Below are positions 57,073 through 64,000 of a DNA stretch of 64,000 nucleotides, piece by piece. The stretch is from NCBI RefSeq assembly GCF_000372425.1, contig NZ_AQVD01000002.1, positions 1 through 64,000 of the forward strand, in the 5' to 3' direction. Made by a program: the position numbers and the translations under genes. Each line of letters starts with the position of its first letter. The stretch's first letter is position 1. Under the pieces are notes generated by a model. It ran no database searches, was not told where the DNA came from, and saw only the letters and a program-made list of their open reading frames with translations. Source of the DNA: Streptococcus ferus DSM 20646 (lineage in GTDB: Bacteria > Bacillota > Bacilli > Lactobacillales > Streptococcaceae).

Positions 57073-57726
57073 TCATTTAACCCAATAATCATTTGGCCCA
57101 AGAAAAATCAGATTACCTACACTCAAACAAAGTAACGGAAGGGTTAGTAAGTTGATATGAACAATATAATTATCCACTTGTTTTGTCCAAAAACCATAAA
57201 TTATGGCAAAACAAATAGTTAATACCATTAAATAGGCAATAATATACCCAAAGAGAGGGATGAAAAATCGGGGAAAGATAAGCACCTTTTGATAACCTTT
57301 TTGTTGATAATAATCTGGCAATTGATATGCTCTAGTCACCCATAGACGGAGACCAATAACCATAAATAATATAAAAAAAGCTAATATATCGTTAAACATA
57401 TTGGGAGAAAAATTCAAATACTTATTAATATCAAAAATACGCGCAAGGATAAGTGCAGTCCCCCCCGCTCCTAAGCCATAACGAAAACCATAACGACTTA
57501 GCACCTGTCTGGCTTGTGCTTTCATTTCAGGAGACTGTGATAGCTCTTCGTACTCAGCCTGTGTAATTGGATAGCAACGATGATGGACAAAATAAATGAA
57601 TAATGGGAAAAAATAAGTAATAAACAAAGGTCTATCGACATCTAGAAGATAATATTGGTCTGTCGTTTTTAAGATGCGATAACGAAGATTTCGTATCTTT
57701 AGTTTTTCAATTTCAGCTTTTTCCAT
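57073..57726 (-). CDS. DUF443 family membrane protein, TsaI-like immunity candidate
   Basis: A 217-residue polytopic membrane protein with about five helices. The soluble start NLRYRILKTTDQYYLLDVD and the loop YPITQAEYEELS are typical of DUF443. In S. aureus the DUF443 protein TsaI protects against the membrane-depolarising T7SS toxin TspA. Here the ATG is 11 nt past the stop of an orphan toxin C-terminus (57737-57927), whose cognate immunity it probably was. Confidence 0.8.
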   Translation of the reverse strand: MEKAEIEKLKIRNLRYRILKTTDQYYLLDVDRPLFITYFFPLFIYFVHHRCYPITQAEYEELSQSPEMKAQARQVLSRYGFRYGLGAGGTALILARIFDINKYLNFSPNMFNDILAFFILFMVIGLRLWVTRAYQLPDYYQQKGYQKVLIFPRFFIPLFGYIIAYLMVLTICFAIIYGFWTKQVDNYIVHINLLTLPLLCLSVGNLIFLGPNDYWVK

Positions 57727-57736
57727 AATAAAACCT

Positions 57737-57927
57737 TTAGTCAAATGGATTAATAGATTTTAGTCCACTTGAAACAGCCTCTCCAACCTTACCCGAAGTA
57801 TCTTCTGCCCAATCTTTAACATCAGCCGCTGTCTCTTTTGCTTGGTCAATGACATGATTATCCAGCCAATCACCATTGTTGGTAAAGTTTGCCAATGTTA
57901 AAGATGAAACTATCACCCAATTGATAC
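57737..57927 (-). pseudogene. Orphan C-terminal tail of a T7SS toxin
   Basis: About 60 codons with a toxin-tail character: NNGDWLDNHVIDQAKETAAD and GKVGEAVSSGLKSINPFD, similar in style to the ends of the glycine-zipper toxin at 61686 and the tail at 63934. There is no start with a ribosome binding site, and the upstream sequence belongs to the LXG2 immunity gene. It is a leftover cassette that marks a former toxin gene in front of the DUF443 gene. Confidence 0.65.
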
Positions 57928-57929
57928 AG

Positions 57930-58253
57930 TTACATTCCAGGAGGACTATATCTATAAACTTTAATACATTTCCCACTTTTGTTAAAAACCATGACATAGT
58001 AACCTTTTTCTCCATCATATATCAAAGAATAAGGACTATCCTTTATTAAATAAACTTCCTTATTGTCATTAGATATAACAGACGAATCAAATTTGCCATA
58101 ACGAGTCTCAATTTCATGACGGCTTCTTCCAATTATCCATTGATCATCGTATTTCCAGTAAACACGACTGTAGAAGTATAAAAGGGTAAAAGAAAGTAAA
58201 ATGACTATGAATACTCCAACAGCAATCAAAGCTATTTTCTTATTTTTCACCAT
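57930..58253 (-). CDS. Membrane-anchored immunity candidate for LXG2
   Basis: A 107-residue protein with one N-terminal helix (about 6-27) and a basic/aromatic extracytoplasmic part (WKYDDQWIIGRSRHEIETRY). The ATG at 58253 is inside the 3' end of LXG2 (14-bp overlap) with AAGGAAG upstream, the classic coupling of toxin and immunity. A decayed relative is at 53342-53625. No named family recognised. Confidence 0.72.
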   Translation of the reverse strand: MVKNKKIALIAVGVFIVILLSFTLLYFYSRVYWKYDDQWIIGRSRHEIETRYGKFDSSVISNDNKEVYLIKDSPYSLIYDGEKGYYVMVFNKSGKCIKVYRYSPPGM

Positions 58254-59880
58254 GCTCTTCCTTTTGCCTTTCCACACTGTCATCTTCCAAGTTATAATAT
58301 CGGTCAAAATTACCGCTCTCATTCTCTTCGCCTAGGCCCATATCAGCTCTAATAGCACTCTCTTTCCATTTCGAACCTATAAAGGGGACAGAAGACTTCC
58401 AATCATCAACTGCATCTGCATGAAATTCAACTTCTGCAGCAAATGAATTATAATTAACATTACCAGTTGAAACCGCCAATATTGCTTGACGCTCATAATG
58501 TGTTAAATTATTTGGATCTTTTACAGTAATATCTCCAGTCTCTGGATTATAAATATCATACCCAGCTTTTTGATTCAGTTCCTCCAGATAACTTGGAATT
58601 CGTCTTAACTTTCTAATTTCATTAGATAATCCTTGCTCAGACATTGGTCCAGTTCCCTTAGAAAGACGCTCCTCATCTTTTTTTATTTTAGCTAAAATAT
58701 TATCCAGTGGTTGAGAATTAATAGTATTGGAGCCATTCTCTTGAATAACTTTACTTGTATATAAATCAGCAATTAAATAACTGGCATCACTCTTTGTATC
58801 TTTGAAATAGTCCAGCAAAATCCTATCAGCACTCTGATCTTTATCGGAAACAACCCTTTGAAATTCTTTATAAAAATAATCCGTATCTTGAATTGTTTCA
58901 CTATCATCCGAAAATTCAAATAACTTAGTAATATCCGTCGAAATAAAGGAAATGGAAACACCGTGTCCTCCTTGTGAATCATCTAACTCACGCATTTTTA
59001 AGGCACTATAAGAATATCCTTCATTTCCTTTTATGCCATAGATAAACCAGTCATCATAGATCTCATCAACTGAAACCGATTGACCATCAATAATTACTGT
59101 GGTCTTCCCTTTCTCTTTCAATATTTCAGATATGGGTTTGGTGATGATGAAAAATCCATCGTCCGTTGCCTCTATGTCATTAATAGTGATAATATCACGA
59201 ATATCTTTTGGTAGCGAATTATAAAAATCTCGTTTTTCCCACTGGCTGTTAACAGCCTTTGTCCACTCGAGATCCTTCTGACTAGGAAGGGTGAAGGTGC
59301 CGTTAAAGCTGGTCACCCCTGCCTGAAGCTGAGAAATCCCCGTCGTCACCGCACTCTCTAGAGCCGCAATGTCATTGAAGAAGCCTGAGGATTGGGCGTT
59401 ATATTCTAGGAGCTTGCGGAGCTTTTCCTCCAACTCTGCCTTGGCGGCTGTATCGCTAGCAACTGCGTCATTGAGGCTGTTAATGCTTGTTTGAACGGCG
59501 TCCGTCATGGGCTCTGTCTTTCCCAGACTGGTTGCCGACGTTTGGTTGGCTTCTATGGTTGTCGCATAGGCCGAAATCTGAGCGGTCAGCGTCTCCTCAT
59601 CTAGATCTTCGCCACCTACCTGTGCGCGGTATTCGTCCGGCAGTTTCTGGACATCGGCCTTGGCGGCATCTGCCAGAAGGATAAAAGCTTTCACCAAGGG
59701 AGCCACAACACCACTCCCATAGCTTTTAATATTAGTATAGGCATCACCCGAGAGTTTATCCTCATTGGCTAGGTTATCAAAGGCACTAATAAGACTTTCA
59801 AAACCAGCCGTATAGTTGTCAGCCAACGTCGTCACAGAACTCGCCTGACTATCAGAACTCCCTAAAACCATTTTGACCAT
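58240..59880 (-). CDS. LXG-domain T7SS toxin with unrecognised C-terminal domain (LXG2)
   Basis: A 546-residue toxin. The first 205 residues are nearly identical to LXG1 (same MVKMVLGSSDSQASSV start); the linker reads PSQKDLEWTKAVNSQWEKR. The C-terminal part (about 225-546) is unrelated to LXG1. Its end holds LTHYERQAILAVSTGNVNYN, the AEVEFHAD motif (482-489) and SAIRADMGLGEE (508-519), with His/Glu/Asp residues that could be catalytic. I do not recognise the toxin family. ATG 59880 is preferred to a TTG two codons earlier. The immunity candidate overlaps its end. Confidence 0.85.
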   Translation of the reverse strand: MVKMVLGSSDSQASSVTTLADNYTAGFESLISAFDNLANEDKLSGDAYTNIKSYGSGVVAPLVKAFILLADAAKADVQKLPDEYRAQVGGEDLDEETLTAQISAYATTIEANQTSATSLGKTEPMTDAVQTSINSLNDAVASDTAAKAELEEKLRKLLEYNAQSSGFFNDIAALESAVTTGISQLQAGVTSFNGTFTLPSQKDLEWTKAVNSQWEKRDFYNSLPKDIRDIITINDIEATDDGFFIITKPISEILKEKGKTTVIIDGQSVSVDEIYDDWFIYGIKGNEGYSYSALKMRELDDSQGGHGVSISFISTDITKLFEFSDDSETIQDTDYFYKEFQRVVSDKDQSADRILLDYFKDTKSDASYLIADLYTSKVIQENGSNTINSQPLDNILAKIKKDEERLSKGTGPMSEQGLSNEIRKLRRIPSYLEELNQKAGYDIYNPETGDITVKDPNNLTHYERQAILAVSTGNVNYNSFAAEVEFHADAVDDWKSSVPFIGSKWKESAIRADMGLGEENESGNFDRYYNLEDDSVERQKEEHGEK

Positions 59881-59900
59881 AAACAATCCCCCTTATCCTT
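59260..59900 (-). repeat. LXG N-terminal repeat, copy in LXG2
   Basis: Partner of 55390-56030. The linker part (about 59258-59310) also recurs in LXG3 at 62510-62575. Confidence 0.85.
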
Positions 59901-59922
59901 TATGATTAATCAGTTAGTTCTT

Positions 59923-59931
59923 ATTATAGCA
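59923..59931 (-). promoter_or_regulatory. Extended -10 promoter of LXG2
   Basis: TGCTATAAT (hexamer 59923-59928) 42 nt before the ATG. The flanking sequence up to about 60030 is a near copy of the region upstream of LXG1. Confidence 0.55.
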
Positions 59932-60027
59932 TAAAAGCTAAGACACTCATTCTTTATCTATAAACTGAAATTAAAGTGTAATCAAACTACAAAATAAAGA
60001 GTAGGTAATTCTTTTGAGATAAAAAAG

Positions 60028-60052
60028 AGAGCTTCTTCAGCTTCTCTCTTGT
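60028..60052 (-). terminator. Terminator after the DUF5085-like gene
   Basis: AGAGAG / CTCTCT outer stem with further pairing inside, then TTTTTT on the minus strand. Confidence 0.55.
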
Positions 60053-60508
60053 CTAATAAGCGTGGCCAAGTAAAACTGTCACGCGTCCGTCCCCTTCGGT
60101 CGTCAAAACATGATAAAATGGTGTATTTTGATTCTGATGATTTTGCTCCAAGGTCCACAGTAATCGTGCATAAGCCTCTTTCGTGAGATTTTCATAATCA
60201 TGATCAACTGAGGCCATAATCACATTGGTTAGTTCAAAATAAGAGGAAAATCGCATCCCTTCAATCTCAATGTCATCCTCTTCCAATGGTAGGAAAAATT
60301 CAATATCCATATAGCCACCTTGAGGGACATTATTCAAGCTGTACACCAGAGGCCCTGCAGGATGACCGCCAGATTTTTCCACTGCCATCACAAAATCAGC
60401 TAACTCCTCTCTCATCTGACTGACATGGAAATATTTCCGCTTTCTGATGATATTACGGGCTTCAAAAATATCCTCATTGGTTACACCTTGTGCCACAATA
60501 TAGTCCAT
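60053..60508 (-). CDS. DUF5085-like protein (T7SS accessory)
   Basis: A 151-residue soluble protein. GPLVYSLNNVPQGGYMDIEF and the start of the C-terminal half EGMRFSSYFELTNVIMAS resemble DUF5085 proteins of T7SS effector loci; role unknown. GGAGGAG precedes the ATG, which overlaps by one base the end of the related gene upstream. It is upstream of LXG2 and may help its expression or export. Confidence 0.65.
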   Translation of the reverse strand: MDYIVAQGVTNEDIFEARNIIRKRKYFHVSQMREELADFVMAVEKSGGHPAGPLVYSLNNVPQGGYMDIEFFLPLEEDDIEIEGMRFSSYFELTNVIMASVDHDYENLTKEAYARLLWTLEQNHQNQNTPFYHVLTTEGDGRVTVLLGHAY

Positions 60509-60992
60509 TAGTTCTCCTCCCAATTACTGTAGGCATCTACCGCCACGATATCCTCACTAGGATGATAAAGCACATGATAGACAGCTAGATTGTCTAAGTC
60601 TTCTGTTTGATATTTTGAAGATAAACTATCATAATAATCCTGCAACTGATTCGAAGGAAAACTGGCAAAGGCTTCACTAGCCACAAGAAGTTTCTGCTTA
60701 AAAAGCAAAAGTCCTGTATCCTCTCCAGTTGGACTGACCTGGTTACCAAAAGTGGTAAAAACGGTCAAGTGATTTGATTCAGAAAAAGGATAACTCTTGA
60801 AATACACAGGTCCATCCGAATAAACCGTATCCATCATGTCATCAATAAATGCTTTCCCTAAATCGTAAACAACTCGACAAAGCTGATTTGTCGGAATATC
60901 CAATTCATCTTCATAACCAACCATCTGAATAACCAACCATCTGAATAACCAACCATCTGAATAACACTTAATTTTTTGGGATAAATATTCAT
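60508..60992 (-). pseudogene. DUF5085-like gene, out of frame through a 16-bp tandem repeat (likely phase variable)
   Basis: The natural start is ATG 60992 (GGAG upstream), reading MNIYPKKLSVIQMVGY. The repeat 60913-60960 then throws the frame off, and it stops after about 45 codons. With one repeat copy instead of three (32 nt less) the frame runs on as EDELDIPTNQLCRVVYDLGK and so on to 60508, a protein of about 150 residues like its neighbour (YSDGPVYFKSYPFSESNHLT). A longer frame from an upstream GTG reads through but has no ribosome binding site. The present allele is probably off. Confidence 0.75.
60913..60965 (-). repeat. 16-bp tandem repeat, three copies, at a coding 5' end
   Basis: ATAACCAACCATCTGA (plus strand) occurs at 60913-60928, 60929-60944 and 60945-60960, perfectly, followed by 5 bases of a fourth copy. 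The unit is not a multiple of 3, so each gain or loss changes the frame. Confidence 0.95.
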
Positions 60993-61032
60993 TCTCTTCT
61001 CCTTCTTCCTTTACGAATAGCACCAACCAATA

Positions 61033-61686
61033 TCATTTCGATTCCGGACACTTTCTGACATAGACAGCCGCATAGAGGGCATCTACGAATACCGCAGATA
61101 ATGTTGATGTCATCAGAATACCTAAGAAAAACCCAAAGACATTCTCTACATAACCGGTTAATAGAGCTGGTACCAAGAGTACGGCACCAAAGGTAATCCC
61201 AAAGTTGGTCAGCCATTCCCTCTTTTTATTCCCAGATTTTTGCTGGTTAAAAGCCCATTGTTTCCCTTGATTCTTAGGTAGATAATACCAAGAATAAAGG
61301 CCACAAGAAAGGAAAAAGAGGACTCCCATGATGGTATTATAAATTACTGAAATCATAGAATATAAGCCATCATTTCCTACACACATGATTAAACCAATAA
61401 AATTCATATCAAGAACCACAATAATGATAATCAAAGAAATCAATACATAAGTGAAACTTTGAAAGTGAAATATTAGTTTTTTACTAAAAGATAGAAGAAT
61501 ACTAAAAAAACTGATTGAAACACAAAATAAAAATATAACTTTAAAGATTCCAACTTTATCAATAAATGTTGTCCCCCATAGACTTATTGAAGATATAAAA
61601 AAAGTTATCCAAGGAAATAATTTAATATAACCCAGACTGACTCCATCTGTAATCAAGGGGCCATGGTATCTCTCATTTTTCATCAT
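61033..61686 (-). CDS. Polytopic membrane protein, putative immunity to the glycine-zipper toxin
   Basis: A 217-residue membrane protein with about six helices (for example PWITFFISSISLWGTTFI and SCGLYSWYYLP). The ATG overlaps by one base the stop of the broken toxin gene upstream. A multi-helix immunity next to a pore-like toxin matches the TspA-TsaI pair, but the DUF443 N-terminal motif is missing, so the family is open. Without an intact toxin it is an orphan. Confidence 0.65.
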   Translation of the reverse strand: MMKNERYHGPLITDGVSLGYIKLFPWITFFISSISLWGTTFIDKVGIFKVIFLFCVSISFFSILLSFSKKLIFHFQSFTYVLISLIIIIVVLDMNFIGLIMCVGNDGLYSMISVIYNTIMGVLFFLSCGLYSWYYLPKNQGKQWAFNQQKSGNKKREWLTNFGITFGAVLLVPALLTGYVENVFGFFLGILMTSTLSAVFVDALYAAVYVRKCPESK

Positions 61687-62600
61687 TATCCACCAAATAA
61701 ACCTTTCAATCCTGATTTTACTACACCAGTCAAGGAGGAATCCTCTGATTTGCCCCATTTATGATCCATAAGCCATGAAATACCTATCCCTGCTGCTGCA
61801 CCAACAACTGTTCCTAGGGGACCGCCGACCATGGTTCCGATTGCGGCTCCAGCAGCCGCAGCGCCAGCACCTGAAACGGTATCCACTCCCTGATCAATCG
61901 CAAAGTTTCGAATTTTTTCTCCCACAGAAGAGCTTTTATCATCAAAGAAGTGCTCCTTGATATTGCCTCCCACACTTAAAACGGTTCCAACAGCACCAAG
62001 TCCCTTAGCAGTTTTCCCCCACTTTGTGAGCTTAGAAGTATCTTTCCAATTGAAGTCATTTGTAATATTTAGAGAGGTTTTAAAGGTGTTTTTAGCAGAA
62101 ATTTTGGCATCACCCAAAGCATTCTTCCAGCCTGTTGATTGGACACCTCTTCCAATATTAGTCTTTCAAATATCCTCTTCGCCTGTAACACTCTCAAAAG
62201 TCTTAGCTGTCCTATTCACATAAACACGACCGGTATCTCTATTGTAGAGATTAATTTGTTTTGATCCCATTCGGACACGGCCTTTAGAATCAACGGTAAT
62301 ATTACGACCATTGATAAAGCGCATTTCCCCTTTATAAGTAACATACTTATTATAAAGTGTCAAAGCTTTTTTGGATATACCAATTGGCTTCTTACCAGAA
62401 ATAAGCCAATCTAAAGCTTCACTATAAGTAATTCCACCCGCATTAGCTAACTCTTCAGCCGATTGCTCCGTATTAGTTTTCGCAAGTTTGGCTTCCCGAT
62501 CTTCCCACTGGCTGTTAATGGTCTTTGTCCACTCGAGATCCTTCTGACTAGACAGGGTGAAGGTGCCGTTAAAGCCGTCAGTATAATTATCACTCAGCAT
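61686..62600 (-). pseudogene. Third LXG toxin (LXG3): internal deletion and in-frame TGA; glycine-zipper end
   Basis: One reading frame, broken by TGA at 62166-62168. From 62600 it reads MLSDNYTDGFNGTFTLSSQK: residues matching about 22-28 of the LXG domain are joined straight to the linker (about 200), so most of the LXG domain is deleted. The middle has RDTGRVYVNRTAKTFESVTG. After the TGA come NIGRGVQSTGWKNALGDAK and a glycine zipper (GAAIGTMVGGPLGTVVGAAA), ending GLKGLFGG. The end is like pore-forming TspA-type toxins. Deletion plus nonsense mutation make it inactive. Confidence 0.78.
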
Positions 62601-62703
62601 CCGATAGAAATCAACTGATCAGAAGCAAACCCTTAAATTCAGGCTAAGAATCTTATTTATTGTACCATATCACACTAATGTTTTCAAAAAGGGAAATAGA
62701 AAA

Positions 62704-62725
62704 AGAGACTGGTAACAGCCTCTTA
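62704..62725 (-). terminator. Terminator after the DUF4176 gene
   Basis: AAGAGGCTG / CAGTCTCTT stem, 4-nt loop, T-run on the minus strand. It isolates the broken LXG3 from the upstream operon. Confidence 0.75.
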
Positions 62726-62741
62726 GCAACAAAGATAAGAC

Positions 62742-63053
62742 CTAATCAATTTGCTTACGTGGGATATTCAAATCCTCTGACCAATCACGATAAATTTCCA
62801 TAAATCGCATTTCTTCATCATCTTTGTAACCCTCGAAAACTACCTTATCCACATTTTCATGTTGGAAAAAAATCGTTGATTCAGGTTGAAAACCAGCTGG
62901 ATAAAGGACTCCCATATAGTCCGCAAACACCTGTTCACCACTATCGGTATCATCAAAAATAACCCCACGACCAATAATAACTAGCTTTTGTGTCCCTTCT
63001 TCAAGATAGACAACACTTCCAAGTGGAAGCAATTCTGTTGATTTATTCATCAT
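62742..63053 (-). CDS. DUF4176 family protein (copy 1)
   Basis: A 103-residue soluble protein: LLPLGSVVYLEEGTQKLVII, the YPAGFQPE turn and DKVVFEGYKDDEEMRFMEIY follow the DUF4176 pattern. It overlaps the end of the membrane gene upstream by 11 bp. Like copy 2 it comes right after a multi-helix membrane protein, so membrane protein plus DUF4176 seems to be a repeated module behind each toxin. Confidence 0.82.
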   Translation of the reverse strand: MMNKSTELLPLGSVVYLEEGTQKLVIIGRGVIFDDTDSGEQVFADYMGVLYPAGFQPESTIFFQHENVDKVVFEGYKDDEEMRFMEIYRDWSEDLNIPRKQID

Positions 63054-63927
63054 TTAATAACTCCTTGTGTTTTTTCAAATATTTCTTTCCATACCAGTCT
63101 TCCAAGCTCTTTCCCTCCCATTCACGGTACTCTTCCGAATATTTCCATTTGTAATAACCTTGGAGAAAAAATGGAAATTCCATGTAAATAATCATAGCAA
63201 TGATAGCTAAATTCAGAACAATCCAAGTGAGAAAAAGACCTAAAACAATCATGGAATCTGACAACTTTATAGAAAAGCTGGATAATAGGATTCGGATAAC
63301 AACACCTAAACCTATAACTCCCATTCCATAAACAGCTATCTTATTGGCAATTTTATCACTTAAATTAAGGGGAACATCTATTCCGTATAGGAGAGTTTTA
63401 AGGCGTCTGACCCTGCCAGTAAACATGACATAGGCTAAGATTAACATCATCCCCAAGATAGCACCAATTCCCCAAAGAGATAAAGCCGGTAAGGAAACAT
63501 CAATAGCTAATAAATTAAACTCTAAAGCAAACCAAATTAAAAATGTCATCACATGAAAACGATAGCGGTAAGCTAGGATATAGGTTCGTCTAAAGAATTT
63601 TCCGATTAACACCAGTATTAACCATATTAAGAGGCCAATGAGGTAAACTTCAACGGTCAATACAGGATATTGAGACACAGGCCGTGCCAATTCTTCTGGA
63701 TTATCATGTAAAGATATTGAAAAAACATAGAACATAAAATTCATGCCCACAGGAAAAAGGAGGGTGAGAATTAAGCTCTGAATGGTAAACCAAAAGGAAG
63801 GTTGCCCTTTCTTAAAAGCTTTTCCAAGTTTATTGTAATAATCCTTCTTCTGAAACTGCAAAAATCCATCATCTTCTAGATTGAGACTCTCTTCAAATGA
63901 TGCTTTAAGAATAGATTTTCTCTCCAT
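63043..63927 (-). CDS. Polytopic membrane protein, putative immunity
   Basis: A 294-residue protein with about six or seven helices (SLILTLLFPVGMNFMFYVF, VEVYLIGLLIWLILVLIG and others) and a charged C-terminal tail (KWKYSEEYREWEGKSLEDWY). The ATG is 6 nt after the stop of the toxin gene that leaves the window, so it is probably that toxin's immunity. Family not recognised. Confidence 0.7.
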   Translation of the reverse strand: MERKSILKASFEESLNLEDDGFLQFQKKDYYNKLGKAFKKGQPSFWFTIQSLILTLLFPVGMNFMFYVFSISLHDNPEELARPVSQYPVLTVEVYLIGLLIWLILVLIGKFFRRTYILAYRYRFHVMTFLIWFALEFNLLAIDVSLPALSLWGIGAILGMMLILAYVMFTGRVRRLKTLLYGIDVPLNLSDKIANKIAVYGMGVIGLGVVIRILLSSFSIKLSDSMIVLGLFLTWIVLNLAIIAMIIYMEFPFFLQGYYKWKYSEEYREWEGKSLEDWYGKKYLKKHKELLNDE

Positions 63928-63933
63928 ATGTTA

Positions 63934-64000
63934 TCACCCAAATCCTAGCACCTTGCCGATACCACCTATTCCCTTAGATACTGCATCTGCGGCTCCTTTG
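63934..64000 (-). CDS. C-terminal end of a further T7SS toxin (5' part beyond window)
   Basis: Only the last 21 codons are visible, KGAADAVSKGIGGIGKVLGF then G and TGA at 63934-63936. The Gly/Lys-rich end is like the tails of LXG3 (SGLKGLFGG) and of the orphan at 57737. With the immunity-type gene right downstream, it is most likely another LXG toxin. Confidence 0.6.
   Translation of the reverse strand, partial: KGAADAVSKGIGGIGKVLGFG

Noticed and set aside
57930-58018. An ATG at 58018 as a real start for the orphan toxin tail
   Set aside because: The sequence there belongs in another frame to the LXG2 immunity gene, and no ribosome binding site is present.
60993-61026. GTG upstream start that makes the DUF5085-like gene open with three repeats
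   Set aside because: No ribosome binding site at that place; the ATG at 60992 has one, and the frame in the repeat encodes an unnatural WLFRWLV stretch.

Overview
The window looks like a Streptococcus chromosome of the mutans group. Supporting this are a GtfD-type glucansucrase, an RcrRPQ-type MarR/ABC operon next to tpx, a classical PyrR-attenuated pyr operon, a CcpA cre on a fruRKA operon and MET-box sites in front of metE-metF. The gene order (pyrR-P-B-carA-carB, rpsP-khpA-rimM-trmD, fnr, fruRKA, metE-metF, gtfD, gdhA, rcrRPQ, tpx) is, from memory, the order of the S. mutans chromosome. Almost every gene lies on the minus strand, so transcription runs from high to low coordinates. No rRNA, tRNA, IS element or CRISPR array was recognised.

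Layout. (1) 1-970: the 5' part of a GHSLG lipase-like gene coupled to a DUF1310 small membrane protein, behind a promoter with a palindrome. (2) 1030-5830: tpx and the rcrR-rcrP-rcrQ operon, with two identical palindromes around its promoter. (3) 5880-9110: a frameshifted acetyltransferase, a decayed ORF, gdhA, a glyoxalase and, on the plus strand, an HdeD-type membrane protein. (4) 9158-18846: the GtfD-like glucansucrase, an AEC permease, a second heterodimeric ABC exporter and a GNAT enzyme. (5) 18846-24780: uup, cca, dapB, degV, DUF1149 and small unknown genes. (6) 24878-33963: metF fusion, metE, fruRKA and a ferredoxin-NADP reductase. (7) 34035-39211: trmD, rimM, khpA, rpsP and a MacAB-like tripartite exporter. 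(8) 39399-51600: the pyr operon, split between carB and carA by a 4.8-kb accessory island. (9) 51685-64000: a CHAP/glucosaminidase wall hydrolase and a long type VII secretion (T7SS) effector-immunity array that continues past the right edge.

The accessory regions are the most interesting part. The island inside pyr encodes an N-terminal lipase with a helical C-terminus (resembling the 'reverse' LXG effector TslA of S. aureus), two small helical partner candidates, and three copies of an envelope-anchored protein that looks like the staphylococcal Csa1/DUF576 tandem lipoproteins. The copies alternate with two truncated lipase 5' ends in about 1-kb tandem units. A strong terminator after carA should isolate carB from the pyr promoter.

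The right-hand array holds two intact LXG toxins with nearly identical N-termini and different C-termini, a third LXG gene broken by an internal deletion and an in-frame TGA, an orphan toxin tail next to a DUF443 immunity-type protein, DUF4176 and DUF5085-like accessory genes, and decayed immunity and partner genes. One DUF5085-like gene carries three copies of a 16-bp tandem repeat, which put it out of frame from its natural start; this looks like slipped-strand phase variation. No T7SS core genes (essC, essB, esaA and so on) are in the window.
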